Source: Candidatus Zixiibacteriota bacterium (GTDB lineage: Bacteria > Zixibacteria > MSB-5A5 > GN15 > FEB-12). Taken from it: a stretch of DNA of 64,000 nt. Both the position numbers and the translations under genes were made by a program. The DNA is taken from positions 1 to 64,000 of the forward strand of contig JAWXAN010000007.1 of assembly GCA_034439475.1 (NCBI GenBank), read 5' to 3'. Shown piece by piece: positions 52,383 through 61,563 of the stretch. The notes under the pieces are model-generated. The model ran no database searches. It saw only the letters and a list, made by a program, of their open reading frames with translations, and was not told the origin of the DNA. Each line of letters starts with the position of its first letter. The stretch's first letter is position 1.

Positions 52383-53996
52383 CTACTTCTTGCGTCCGCC
52401 GCCCTCTTTAGATTTCCCTGAACTTTGTTGTCCCGAAGACTGGGGTTTGGAGGTTGCCGATTTATCGTTTGAACCGCCGCCATCTGCTTTTTTGACTGTT
52501 GTGCTTGTCGAAGTCTGCTTCCGGCCTTCGGTTTGTTTGCTTTCGGTCTGCTTGCGCTCAGCGGAGTTATTATCAGACCCTGATTGCTGGGAACTCTTCT
52601 CCACGCGCCCAGCCTGCTGTCTATCGGCATCTGATCCGCTTCGTTTCTCGACTCGTTCGGATTGGCGGTCAGTTCCTGAAGACCCCTCCCTCTCAACTGT
52701 TTCGGTTGAGGATTTATAAGAAGAACGTTTGGTGTATGAGCCGTCTCTGCTGGTTTCAACAGTTGCATTCTGATCGCGTCCCTTGTCAAGAGTACCAGCG
52801 GTTTCGCTTCCGGTCTGTCCGCGGCTGACTTTAGAGCGGCGACTTGTGCCACCCTCATTATTTATAGCCGCATTGGTTTCATAACCCCGCGCGGTCTTTT
52901 TGAGTTCAGTCGATCCGCGTACGTATTTTCGGCTGAGCGATGATTCCTGGTCTACAGTCGCGATATTAGAGAGGGTAGATTTTGATCCTCCGTTTGTGCT
53001 CTTCACACCCCGTTTGTCGATAACCGTTGCCGTGGCGCGCTGTTTATAATTTGGATATCCTGAGCGAATCGGGTCGCGATAGCCAACTTCGCGCACTTCT
53101 TTATACTTCGAGACATAGGTTCGGCTCGGACGGATAACATGCCTGTCAAAGACTACAGTATTGTAACGGCTGATATGGAAATCCGACTCCCAGCAATAGC
53201 CGCGGGGGTCATAGACCGTAATGGTATGCCATCCCACAAGTATGCGGGGAATATAGAGCGGAGCGCAGCCCCAGTAGATGCCGTTGACATATATCGAACC
53301 GCCGTACGGATAATCAATGTAGGTGTTACCGCAGACCGACCAGTGGGGATATGAAGGATAATGCACGGGACGATAATAATTATCTTCCCATTCGTTGACA
53401 AAAACCACCGCACGGTCATAGGCAAAACGCTGACCATTGTAGCGGATAAAATATTGGGAATTGAGGTCATCCATGTACCCGTCGCGGTCGTCCCAATCAC
53501 AGACAAGGCCTGAATTGCGATGCCAGCTTGGAATCGGAAATCGTTCTCGCGAAGCAATAACCTGAATATTCTCGCGTCCCTCAGGACCAGTCACGACGAA
53601 ATCGAAATCATCGCGTCCGTCCGGAAGACGATAGGTGGCTCCGCCAGAGACAAAATTATCATCGGTTGAATTGGCCGGAAAGAGCAGGTTGACTCGTCCG
53701 CGGGTGTCTATCGAATAGACAGCGACAAAGGCATCGCGACTGGCGCGGAAATGGATAACGATATTATCCCCTTCGTAGTATTCGCCGTCGGCCTGGTCGG
53801 TCCAGACTTCGACATCGAGATAACGGTCGACCCGGGCGATACCCTCGCCGCGATTTTCGTCGCGGCCGTCGTCATCTTCGTCTCGGTTGTTATCGTCATC
53901 ATAATCGCGCTGTATGTTTTGAGCGTTGGGCGTCATGGCGCCAAAGAGCACACTAAACATCAGCAGTAAGCCCGTCAACATTCTTTTGCGTAACAT
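52383..53996 (-). CDS. Secreted DUF4384-domain protein with low-complexity tail
   Basis: The 537-residue protein has a signal peptide (LLLMFSVLFGAMTPNAQ), an Asp/Arg-rich spacer, a DUF4384-like domain (about 60-155: YYEGDNIVIHFRASRDAFVA and GRVNLLFPANSTDD), a Tyr/Trp-rich region of short PEGA-like repeats (NTYIDYPYGGSIYVNGIYWG) and a 200-residue Ser/Lys/Gln/Arg low-complexity tail. DUF4384 modules often occur in envelope stress or secretion contexts. It lies 21 bases after the FN3 lipoprotein gene and belongs to the same unit. The tail's codon repetition suggests slippage-prone growth. Confidence 0.8.
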   Translation of the reverse strand: MLRKRMLTGLLLMFSVLFGAMTPNAQNIQRDYDDDNNRDEDDDGRDENRGEGIARVDRYLDVEVWTDQADGEYYEGDNIVIHFRASRDAFVAVYSIDTRGRVNLLFPANSTDDNFVSGGATYRLPDGRDDFDFVVTGPEGRENIQVIASRERFPIPSWHRNSGLVCDWDDRDGYMDDLNSQYFIRYNGQRFAYDRAVVFVNEWEDNYYRPVHYPSYPHWSVCGNTYIDYPYGGSIYVNGIYWGCAPLYIPRILVGWHTITVYDPRGYCWESDFHISRYNTVVFDRHVIRPSRTYVSKYKEVREVGYRDPIRSGYPNYKQRATATVIDKRGVKSTNGGSKSTLSNIATVDQESSLSRKYVRGSTELKKTARGYETNAAINNEGGTSRRSKVSRGQTGSETAGTLDKGRDQNATVETSRDGSYTKRSSYKSSTETVEREGSSGTDRQSERVEKRSGSDADRQQAGRVEKSSQQSGSDNNSAERKQTESKQTEGRKQTSTSTTVKKADGGGSNDKSATSKPQSSGQQSSGKSKEGGGRKK

Positions 53997-54017
53997 TGTG
54001 TCACACTTCCTTTCAGG

Positions 54018-54911
54018 TTATTCGAGCGCCGTTCTCAAGAGCGGAGCGGCTTTGCTTTTCAGATAATTTTGGTCGTGTTGTGGTTTCTCAAATCCATGCG
54101 GTAGTGACAATTCAAGGTTGCCTGGATCGGTCTGGTATGCCCAGTGGATATCAACCCAGCCTACTGCAAAGTTTGTTGCGGTAATACGTATCTTGGCAAA
54201 GTGATTGTCGCGCGTCCAGACAAGATACGTATGTCCGGCAATTAATTCGGAGTAGCCGAGTTCCGACCAGCCGGTGTCGGTGGCATAGCCAATTTCATCA
54301 AATCCGTTTGTGTAACCCATATCCTGAATGTCGGTGTCAATATCGGCCGCGTTTATATAAAATAGTCCTTCAAAATCGTCGATAAATATATCAACTCCGG
54401 CGGCATTAGCAGGACCGGGTGCTCCAGCACTTAAATTGAATCCGGTACGGGTTGAATCAACAAATAATGAATAAAGCCGGTTCGATCCCTCGGGCCGAGG
54501 AGTATCAAAGACATCCTCAGCGGATAAGTCGGATATTTGGTTTGCGAAATCCACCGCGGAAACGGCATAATAATATGTCGCTCCATTGGAGACATTATCA
54601 TCGACGAAGGTGTAAATCAGCAAGTCCTGATTTGGATTGGATATGGCAGCAATTCGGCCGATTTCCAGATAATTGTCAACCGAATCAATTGAGCGCCAAA
54701 CTATATACTGCTTAACATCAGCTTCGTATATACCATTCCATTTCACGGCAACTTCGAGGTCACCTGTCACGCTATATACTCCTTGAGGAGTAGCTGGAAC
54801 CGGATCGCTCTCGGCGAGCACGGTTTCATCCTTATTACAGCCAACTACGCTTAAAGCGGTCAAAAGAACTGCAAGGGTCATCAGATTTCGGTGCTTCACA
54901 CATTTCTCCAT
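54018..54911 (-). CDS. Lipoprotein with fibronectin type III-like domain
   Basis: The 297-residue protein has a signal peptide with lipobox LSVVGC, then an FN3-like domain (about 40-140: PATPQGVYSV, VAVKWNGIYEADVKQYIVWR, GATYYYAVSAVD). A beta-rich C-terminal region follows, with INAADIDTDIQDMGYTNGFD. It is exported and membrane-attached; the function is unknown. The start is either ATG 54911 or GTG 54899, the latter having GGAG six bases upstream. It is the first gene of a three-gene unit preceded by a sigma-54-like promoter and two NtrC-type dyads. Confidence 0.78.
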   Translation of the reverse strand: MEKCVKHRNLMTLAVLLTALSVVGCNKDETVLAESDPVPATPQGVYSVTGDLEVAVKWNGIYEADVKQYIVWRSIDSVDNYLEIGRIAAISNPNQDLLIYTFVDDNVSNGATYYYAVSAVDFANQISDLSAEDVFDTPRPEGSNRLYSLFVDSTRTGFNLSAGAPGPANAAGVDIFIDDFEGLFYINAADIDTDIQDMGYTNGFDEIGYATDTGWSELGYSELIAGHTYLVWTRDNHFAKIRITATNFAVGWVDIHWAYQTDPGNLELSLPHGFEKPQHDQNYLKSKAAPLLRTALE

Positions 54912-54943
54912 TCGGTTTTTCGATCAGTTCTGCGATTATATCA

Positions 54944-54959
54944 ATCAAGTTTTACGCCA
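54944..54959 (-). promoter_or_regulatory. Candidate sigma-54 promoter of the lipoprotein operon
   Basis: The minus strand reads TGGCGTAAAACTTGAT against the consensus TGGCACRNNNNTTGCW, with correct 12/24 spacing and one mismatch at the -12 C. The start would be near 54933. A TGATATAAT extended -10 sequence lies just downstream (54935-54943), so a sigma-70 start is an alternative. Confidence 0.45.
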
Positions 54960-55023
54960 ATTCACTTAACCGTTAATCGGACAAATAGTTAGCCTGTAAT
55001 AGACTGATTAAGTAGCGACATGT

Positions 55024-55072
55024 TGCACAGATTTTGTGCATGCTAGAAAAAGTGATGCACTGAAACGGTGCA
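55024..55072 (-). promoter_or_regulatory. Pair of NtrC-type enhancer sites
   Basis: Two perfect TGCAC-N7-GTGCA dyads lie at 55024-55040 and 55056-55072, with centres exactly 32 bp (three helical turns) apart. E. coli NtrC recognises GCAC-N7-GTGC-type dyads, and its glnA enhancer uses the same 32-bp spacing. They lie about 100 and 131 bp upstream of the predicted lipoprotein start site and just beyond the 3' end of the NtrC-family gene. Confidence 0.65.
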
Positions 55073-55088
55073 AGCTTTTGGGTGAGGC

Positions 55089-56438
55089 TTATTTTTGGAG
55101 GTTGAATTCTTTAATTTTTGCCCGAAGGGTGTTCCGGTGTAATCCGAGACATTCGGCTGTTTCGCCAAGATTCCACCCAAACCTATCCAAACAAAATCTG
55201 ATATGCTCTTTCTCAACTTCTGAGAGAGGAAGAATTTTACCCGAAGGTTCTGGCGTTGTCTCTGAGATGCTCAACCCTGCCAAATCTTCTTTTGTGATTA
55301 CGGTTCCATTTGCTAAAATTATAGCGCGTTCGATGACATTCTCAAGCTCTCTTACATTTCCGGGCCAAGAATACTGGATTAGAACTTTTGCGGCGTCGGC
55401 CTCAATTCCCCAAATCTCTTTTCCTATTTTTTTTGTGTATTTGTTGATGAAGTGCTTTGCGAGCAGAAGCAGATCGCCGCTTCGTTCGGATAATGGCGGG
55501 ACATGGATCCTGATGACATTCAGCCGATAGTAGAGGTCCTCGCGGAATGTCCCGAGTGAGATTAGTTTTTCGAGGTCCCTATTTGTCGCAGTGATGATAC
55601 GAATATCGAGAGGGGTGGCATTGACCGATCCGAGCCGTTCGAGCACGCGTTCTTCTATAACGCGAAGCAACTTTACTTGCATGGTGAGGGGCATCTCGCC
55701 TATCTCATCAAGAAACAGTGTTCCGCCTTCGGCTAATTCAAATCGTCCCGGCTTGGTCCGGTCGGCTCCGGTGAAGGCTCCTTTTTCGTATCCGAAGAGT
55801 TCTGACTCAAGCAGGCTTTCAGGAAAGGCGGCGCAGTTAAGGGCAACAAGTTTTCTGCCGGCTCGAGGTGAAAGGGCATGGAGAGCCCGCGCGACTAATT
55901 CTTTGCCGGTTCCCGACGGCCCGGTAATCAAAACAGTGGCATCACGAGGCGCAACAACACTAATCATCTCTCTGACTTTCTTAATGGCAGTCGACTCGCC
56001 AAGAATCTCAGTTCCGGGAAATAGTTCGTTGATTCGGCGGGTGAGGATTTCGTTTTCACGAATCAAACGATTGGCTTCGGCTGCTTTCTGCAGCTTCACG
56101 AGCAATTCAGAGAGTTCCTGAACGGGTTTGGTCAGATAGTCATAGGCACCGGCCTGCATTGCTGTCACGGCCGATTCAACAGAGCCGAATGCGGTCAGGA
56201 CAATGACTTGGATAAGCGGATTAATTTCTTTGAGTTTCTTGAGCAACTCGAGTCCGCCCATACCTGGCATCTTGAGATCGATAAGAGCCACTGGCGCCAG
56301 GACTTTCCGATAGGTATCAAGAGCGCTCTCGCCGTCTGCGGCTTCGTGAATTTCAAAACCGTTTTGTCTTAAGAAACCGGCAAGAAGCTGGCGCGCGGAA
56401 GATTCATCGTCAACGACAAGAAGCCGTGTGTTTTTCAT
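55089..56438 (-). CDS. NtrC-family sigma-54-dependent response regulator
   Basis: The 449-residue activator has a receiver domain (phosphoacceptor Asp54, acid pocket Asp10/Asp11), an AAA+ domain with Walker A GPSGTGKE (173-180), the sigma-54 contact motif GAFTGA (220-225) and [13 protein letters not shown], and a C-terminal Fis-type HTH ([15 protein letters not shown]). It activates sigma-54 promoters when phosphorylated. No kinase is adjacent; the NtrB-like kinase at 40529 may be its partner. Immediately downstream lie two NtrC-type dyads facing the FN3 lipoprotein operon, its most likely target. Confidence 0.95.
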   Translation of the reverse strand: MKNTRLLVVDDESSARQLLAGFLRQNGFEIHEAADGESALDTYRKVLAPVALIDLKMPGMGGLELLKKLKEINPLIQVIVLTAFGSVESAVTAMQAGAYDYLTKPVQELSELLVKLQKAAEANRLIRENEILTRRINELFPGTEILGESTAIKKVREMISVVAPRDATVLITGPSGTGKELVARALHALSPRAGRKLVALNCAAFPESLLESELFGYEKGAFTGADRTKPGRFELAEGGTLFLDEIGEMPLTMQVKLLRVIEERVLERLGSVNATPLDIRIITATNRDLEKLISLGTFREDLYYRLNVIRIHVPPLSERSGDLLLLAKHFINKYTKKIGKEIWGIEADAAKVLIQYSWPGNVRELENVIERAIILANGTVITKEDLAGLSISETTPEPSGKILPLSEVEKEHIRFCLDRFGWNLGETAECLGLHRNTLRAKIKEFNLQK

Positions 56439-56473
56439 AATACAAAGTACTTATGAATGCAGAGAGTTTCCAT

Positions 56474-56507
56474 AAAAAACCCGTCCTGTTTCTGTAACAG
56501 GACGGGT
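56474..56507 (-). terminator. Rho-independent terminator after the small barrel gene
   Basis: ACCCGTCCTGTT (56479-56490) and AACAGGACGGGT (56496-56507) form a perfect 12-bp stem with a 5-nt loop. On the minus strand a run of six T follows. It separates the outer-membrane protein gene from the response regulator downstream. Confidence 0.93.
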
Positions 56508-56531
56508 CGGTAATTCAAAAGGACGTCTGTT

Positions 56532-57209
56532 TCACTCAGAACCAAAGAATACTTTGATTCCGGCATTCAAGTTTAGAAGTCCTGTATTTTCGCCGAAGGT
56601 AAGGTTTTGCCCCTGATATTCAGCTTTTGAATCTTCGCTAAAGCCCATTTGGTATTCGGCCTCGACAAAAAGTCCGCTGTAGTCTGATGTATAGTAAAAA
56701 GCTCCTCCGGCAATACCGATGGCCAGCGAGGGTTCGTATGAGATCTGGCGGTATTTCATTTGGCCGACGCCGAGGTCATTGACAAGGGTTGTGAATTTGG
56801 CGTTATGCAGGCCTATCATACCTTTGATGAAAGGGGCGAATTTTGATTCGCTGAAGAAATAATATTTGCCGTAGAGGAACGGGTTATAGAAGCGATGTGA
56901 TAATCCGGATTGGCCGTCGAAATCTTTTATGCCGAGTTGTGCGTAGCTAAAGTTCAGGCCGATAGCCAAATTTGGCGTCGCAAAGTAACCGACATCAATA
57001 CCGACTGACCATCCTGACTTAGCGCCGACAGAATCTTTGAAATCACCGAGTCCACCCGAAGGAGATACGTATCCACCGTAAAGAGCGATTTCGAGAAAAT
57101 CTTTCGCTTCCTCTTCAGTCGCCGTCTCGGTCACCGCCTCCTGGGCTGATACGGCAAAAGCGCTTAATAGTAACAGAGCCAGTGCGGCCATAACCGTGTC
57201 TCTTCTCAT
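56532..57209 (-). CDS. Small outer-membrane beta-barrel protein
   Basis: The 225-residue protein has a signal peptide (ALALLLLSAFAVSAQ), an acidic Thr/Glu stretch, then eight to ten amphipathic strands. GYFATPNLAIGLNFSYAQLG and AGIKVFFGSE near the end are typical of OmpW/OmpX-like porin-family barrels. No family-specific residue is decisive. It probably resides in the outer membrane. GAGGGT and TGGA precede the ATG. A strong terminator follows. Confidence 0.82.
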   Translation of the reverse strand: MRRDTVMAALALLLLSAFAVSAQEAVTETATEEEAKDFLEIALYGGYVSPSGGLGDFKDSVGAKSGWSVGIDVGYFATPNLAIGLNFSYAQLGIKDFDGQSGLSHRFYNPFLYGKYYFFSESKFAPFIKGMIGLHNAKFTTLVNDLGVGQMKYRQISYEPSLAIGIAGGAFYYTSDYSGLFVEAEYQMGFSEDSKAEYQGQNLTFGENTGLLNLNAGIKVFFGSE

Positions 57210-57491
57210 TCCACAACCCTCACCATGTTAGCACGAAATTTAACCTTTTCATTCCCGCCCGCGGCGCAATCATCTCGATTGTATCACCCAGCGAAGCGAT
57301 AAGATATAGTCCTTCGGAACGGCTTGTCAACTGATTAAATAGAGTGACACAGAAGCAATTACGACAGCGTAATTGTTTCATATATATGTTTACACTACGC
57401 AGGTTATGCGACGCGGAAAACGCCATCAGAAATAGTTTGTGGCGCTCTATGTAGAAGTTGGCGTACGGGGAGGTACGCTAATTACAAAGTG

Positions 57492-57515
57492 GTGCAGGCC
57501 AGAGACGGCCTGCAC
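57492..57515. repeat. Solitary copy of repeat module B
   Basis: GTGCAGGCC-AGAGAC-GGCCTGCAC is a perfect 9-bp-arm hairpin identical in its arms to those at 28014, 34550 and 34770. It lies in the 454-base gap 57210-57663, which otherwise contains only the barrel-gene leader and the terminator at 57615-57640. Confidence 0.75.
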
Positions 57516-57614
57516 GAAGATCCAAAGACGAATCAGCCTGAGAAATGACTTCGTGGGGGTTATCCCCGCCCCGCACCAAACTTCATCAAACAGTTTGTTC
57601 TCACACCGGGCATA

Positions 57615-57640
57615 TAAAAACCCACCCGTTGGGTGGGCTA
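57615..57640 (-). terminator. Terminator of the M14 peptidase gene
   Basis: CCCACCC (57621-57627) and GGGTGGG (57631-57637) form a 7-bp stem with a three-base loop. The minus strand runs into TTTTTATA directly after it, 27 bases beyond the peptidase stop codon. Confidence 0.85.
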
Positions 57641-57663
57641 CAGGAATATAAGATCACACCGTC

Positions 57664-59832
57664 CTATGGACAGCTGAGCGGTGATAGCGAAATAAAAAGA
57701 TAATCAATAAGCGCCGTAAGATCTGAGATGTCGACCGGGGCGATGCAATCGAGTTCGAGCCGCGACTCAGGAGACGGGGGCGGCCCTCCCAAAAACAAGT
57801 AACTTATCAAGTCGGTCAGATCTGAAATATCGACAACGGCGTCTCCGTCAAAATCTCCAAGAACGAATGGAACTGTCACGTTCGTCTTCACCAGCTGCGA
57901 ATAAAGCCCTTCCTGACCTTGAGCATCTTTTGCTTTAATTTTATACCAATAGTCGCCTGGCGCTTTATCGATGAAGGAGAGAGTTGTGTCAGCTAAGGCG
58001 GAGAATAGTTCTGTTTCAATACCGAAGAGATCGATATTGGCAAAGTCATCGACATACACGCCTTCGCCGAGAGTGCCGTTATCAGTGAGCAGAGCTAAAC
58101 GGAATAAGACTTGCTGACCGCTGTACGGGGATAAGTCAAAGGCCGCTCTGACCCATCCGCCGGATGAGCCGGTCATGCCATTGCCGAGGTTGACATTGTT
58201 TGGATTTGTGTTTGTGGTCAAATTATTTGACAGGCTTGTGTAGGCAAATCCGCCATCGGTTGATACCTGCGCGTAAAAGTAATCGTAATTAGCCTCAACG
58301 TTATACCAGACCCAAAACACCAGTGAGTCATTGGTTTTCACTTCGTAGGGAGATCGGGATATAAGCCAATGGGGAGCGAAATTTGTGTTAGTTGTTTTCC
58401 ATGAAAATGTGCCGCCATGGGCACGGGTGGTACTTCGGTTGAAACGAAGGGGACTCCAGTCATTTGTGACAACTTCCACATTATCGGTCACAGTGGATTT
58501 GTTTTTGAGTTCTGAGATTCTATATGTGAGAGCGGGATTAATCGGATCGACATCCTGCCACGACAAAGAAAAATCCTCGGAGACTGAATCAGGAAGTGTG
58601 ACGGTCGGGGCCAGGGGCTGGGCGTACAGATAGGGATTGCCTGCTATTTTTGCGAGAAAAATATTTGGCCACACATTCTCGGCGACAAGAGCCGGGATGC
58701 GAGCCGGATCAGGCCAAAAGCCATCGCTGTTACCGCCAATTTCGGTGGTGAATGAAATAATCCGCGACTTGAGTATTGTATCTCCCCACATCCAGTCATC
58801 GGCTGCGCCATTGGTAGGATATAAACCCCAGCCGACACCGGGCGCGTAGCCATTAAACTTTACCGCAGAGTCGCCGACTGCTTTGTAAAAACTCTCCTGC
58901 GGCGTATATGTTCGATCGGAACCGCCCCACGGCCACAGCAATAGATCAGAGTAGCAGTGGATATTATTTACAATAACGAACTGTCGTGAGACAATAAAGT
59001 CCCTGATATTTTGCGTTTCAGGCTCTGAAAAAGGACTTGCACCTCGGTACACTTCCGAGGCGGTAACGCCCGAGGAACCGACATCGTCTATCCCCCACTC
59101 ATGGGAATAATTTCGGTTGAGGTCAACGCCGAAGTTGCCATCGCCGTTATTGCGTCGATTTTTACGCCATAGCCCGCCACCGAGTGGGTTAATATTTTCG
59201 TTATGGACATACCCGTCGGGATTCACCACTGGCATGAAATAGAGTTCGCGATTATTAACGATATCGGTCACTACAGCATCGGTGCCATAATTTGTCAGCA
59301 GATGCGCCATGAAATGTAAAAGCGAAGCACCAGCCGCTGGTTCGCGGGCGTGAATGAGGGCATTATAAAAAACTTCGGGTTCGTTTTCATCGACCGTATG
59401 GTTATCTGAGATCTTAATAACCCACATCTGTCTTCCTTCAAGGGTCTGTCCGGCAGAAAATTTCTGCGAGCAAAGAGTCGGATGGGCAATGGTAAGGCTG
59501 TCGAGATAGGCTTCGATTTGCGTAAAGGTCCGGAATCCGCCGAAATCCACTGCGGCGGTATTACGCGACTGATAAAATGCCCGAAGGTCTTTGACTTCGG
59601 TATGAAACTCAATGCCGAGTTCTCGCAATTTGGCGAGTTGGCTTTCGTTGGCAAAGATATCGGTGTGGCCGCCGCAGATGTCATGATCCAAGCCGAGTTT
59701 TTTGACTTCATTCCACTGCTCTTTGGATAATTCAGGGAGTTGAATTTGGGCAATTTTTTGTTCTGCCCCGAAAGCAAGCGAACCAAACATTATCGTGAGA
59801 CTGAAGCAACCTATCGCGAAAAATCTTTTCAT
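57664..59832 (-). CDS. Secreted M14 metallocarboxypeptidase with dockerin-like tail
   Basis: The 722-residue protein has a signal peptide, a propeptide-like region (about 25-95) and an M14 domain with zinc ligands His161 and Glu164 in IHAREPAAG, LNRNYSHEWG (Arg240), second-shell His292 in NNIHCYSD and catalytic Glu365 in SFTTEIGG. Beta-sandwich and MAM-like regions follow (VFWVWYNVEANYDYF, GGWVRAAFDLSPYSGQQVLF), then two dockerin-like half repeats (DISDLTDLISYLFLGG and DISDLTALIDYLFISL). It probably digests extracellular peptides at or near the surface. A terminator follows. Confidence 0.93.
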   Translation of the reverse strand: MKRFFAIGCFSLTIMFGSLAFGAEQKIAQIQLPELSKEQWNEVKKLGLDHDICGGHTDIFANESQLAKLRELGIEFHTEVKDLRAFYQSRNTAAVDFGGFRTFTQIEAYLDSLTIAHPTLCSQKFSAGQTLEGRQMWVIKISDNHTVDENEPEVFYNALIHAREPAAGASLLHFMAHLLTNYGTDAVVTDIVNNRELYFMPVVNPDGYVHNENINPLGGGLWRKNRRNNGDGNFGVDLNRNYSHEWGIDDVGSSGVTASEVYRGASPFSEPETQNIRDFIVSRQFVIVNNIHCYSDLLLWPWGGSDRTYTPQESFYKAVGDSAVKFNGYAPGVGWGLYPTNGAADDWMWGDTILKSRIISFTTEIGGNSDGFWPDPARIPALVAENVWPNIFLAKIAGNPYLYAQPLAPTVTLPDSVSEDFSLSWQDVDPINPALTYRISELKNKSTVTDNVEVVTNDWSPLRFNRSTTRAHGGTFSWKTTNTNFAPHWLISRSPYEVKTNDSLVFWVWYNVEANYDYFYAQVSTDGGFAYTSLSNNLTTNTNPNNVNLGNGMTGSSGGWVRAAFDLSPYSGQQVLFRLALLTDNGTLGEGVYVDDFANIDLFGIETELFSALADTTLSFIDKAPGDYWYKIKAKDAQGQEGLYSQLVKTNVTVPFVLGDFDGDAVVDISDLTDLISYLFLGGPPPSPESRLELDCIAPVDISDLTALIDYLFISLSPLSCP

Positions 59833-59974
59833 CAGTAATTTCCTAACTTATGGTACTGTAGGTAGTATCACCCGAACAGGCCGGGTGTTATGTAGAAGAC
59901 AGACACAAGATATACCTTTTTCACCAGCGGACAAGTCTTTATTTACGACCCCCGAGAAGGCTGGCGAAAACTAT

Positions 59975-60002
59975 TTGAAATAGCAGCAGTTTCGTTTATA
60001 CT
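59975..60002 (+). promoter_or_regulatory. Sigma-70-type promoter of purD
   Basis: TTGAAA (59975-59980), a 16-bp spacer and TATACT (59997-60002) put the start near 60009, 18 bases before the purD ATG, with GGAAG in between as ribosome site. The divergent M14 gene starts at 59832. Confidence 0.6.
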
Positions 60003-60026
60003 GGCACTCTGAAGGAAGTAAATAGC

Positions 60027-61388
60027 ATGGGTTTAAAAGTATTAGTCATTGGTTCGGGGGCTCGCGAACATGCATTGGTCTGGACACTCAAGTCCTCGAA
60101 GAAGGTTGAGCGTATTTTCTGCGCGCCCGGAAATGCGGCAATCTCGCAGCATGCCAAATGCGTGAATCTCAAGTCCGAAAATATCCGTGGGCTCTCAGAT
60201 TTTGCTTTTCGCAATAAAATAAACCTAACTGTTGTGGGGCCGGAAAAATGTCTAGCAATGGGGATCGTCGATGAGTTCCAGCGTCGGAAGCTGAAGATAT
60301 TCGGCCCCGATCGCAAAGCGGCCCAGCTTGAGAGCAGCAAAGTATTCGCCAAAGATTTCATGCAACGACACCATATTCCGACTGCGCCGTACAGGGTTTT
60401 CTCTACATTTGCAGAAGCCATTGGCTTTTGTAAAACTGTTGAATATCCAATTGTCATCAAAGCCGACGGACTTGCGGCTGGAAAAGGCGTGATAATTGTG
60501 AAGAATTTCGATGATGCATCGGCTGTAATAGATGACATTATGGAAAAACGAATATTCGGGCAGGCAGGCACCAAAATCGTCATTGAAACATGTCTTGTTG
60601 GCGAAGAAGTCTCGGTCATGGCTGTCACGGACGGAATATCCATTCTGTCACTTCTTCCCAGCCAGGATCATAAACGCGCTCTCGATGGCGACCGAGGTCC
60701 AAATACTGGCGGAATGGGCGCTTATTGTCCAACTCCGTATATCACGCCTGATATTACTGAACAAATTTATGAGCATATTCTCCTGCCGGTTTTGACAGGC
60801 CTAAGAAAGGATAATTTGGAGTACACAGGCGTACTCTACGCTGGTCTCATGCTGACTGAATCCGGCCCAAGGGTGCTTGAGTTCAACGTTCGCTTTGGAG
60901 ATCCGGAAACGCAAGTGGTCCTCCCTTTGCTCAAGACTGATTTAGTAGATTTGATCATTGCATGTATGGACAAGAAGCTCCAGTCTTTCTCTCCTGAGTG
61001 GTGTCCGGGTTCTGCGGCCTGTGTTGTGATGGCATCGCGAGGCTATCCCGGAAAATATCCAACTGGTAAAAGAATCACCGGTCTTCCCGGACAGGCATCG
61101 GCTGATTCGTTTGTGCTCCATGCCGGTACAAGACGCGACAATAATGTCTGGTTGACGGATGGAGGTCGGGTGCTTTCTGTTGTCGGGACTGGTTCGGATT
61201 TAAAGGCGGCTTTGGCAAGAGCCTACGACGTGGTGAGGCGGATACGTTTTGACGGGGCGATGTTTCGCAAAGATATAGGTTTGCGCGCGCTCAGCGCTCC
61301 CCCTCCCCCGCTGGCGGTTCCCAGACCGATTGAGTTGATCGAGCAGGATCAGGATATCGACGAAGCTCCGCAGACGGCATTGGAATAG
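60027..61388 (+). CDS. purD: Phosphoribosylamine-glycine ligase
   Basis: The ATP-grasp enzyme makes glycinamide ribonucleotide in purine synthesis. The 453-residue protein begins VLVIGSGAREHALVW, with IKADGLAAGKGV in the ATP-binding part, PNTGGMGAYCPTP and FNVRFGDPETQVVLPLL, the GARS signature. The last 35 residues (after GLRAL) form a Pro-rich, acidic extension beyond the usual domain. No other purine gene is adjacent. Confidence 0.97.
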   Translation: MGLKVLVIGSGAREHALVWTLKSSKKVERIFCAPGNAAISQHAKCVNLKSENIRGLSDFAFRNKINLTVVGPEKCLAMGIVDEFQRRKLKIFGPDRKAAQLESSKVFAKDFMQRHHIPTAPYRVFSTFAEAIGFCKTVEYPIVIKADGLAAGKGVIIVKNFDDASAVIDDIMEKRIFGQAGTKIVIETCLVGEEVSVMAVTDGISILSLLPSQDHKRALDGDRGPNTGGMGAYCPTPYITPDITEQIYEHILLPVLTGLRKDNLEYTGVLYAGLMLTESGPRVLEFNVRFGDPETQVVLPLLKTDLVDLIIACMDKKLQSFSPEWCPGSAACVVMASRGYPGKYPTGKRITGLPGQASADSFVLHAGTRRDNNVWLTDGGRVLSVVGTGSDLKAALARAYDVVRRIRFDGAMFRKDIGLRALSAPPPPLAVPRPIELIEQDQDIDEAPQTALE

Positions 61389-61563
61389 CCTGTTTTACTT
61401 ATTTTTTATAACTGGAGCATATTCAACAAATTAAAGGAATTGTGCGTCTACAATCGAGCGGATAAACAGGCAAAACGAAAAAGGGCAATTGGAACCTTGA
61501 AGATTGTCAGGCATTTAAGAAGGTAAGATTAAGAAGCTGATTTATTAATTGGAAGGAGATTTG

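Noticed and set aside
57220-57426. 68-residue minus-strand reading frame upstream of the small barrel gene
   Set aside because: No ribosome site, no recognisable features, and it lies in the likely leader and promoter of the following gene; treated as chance.
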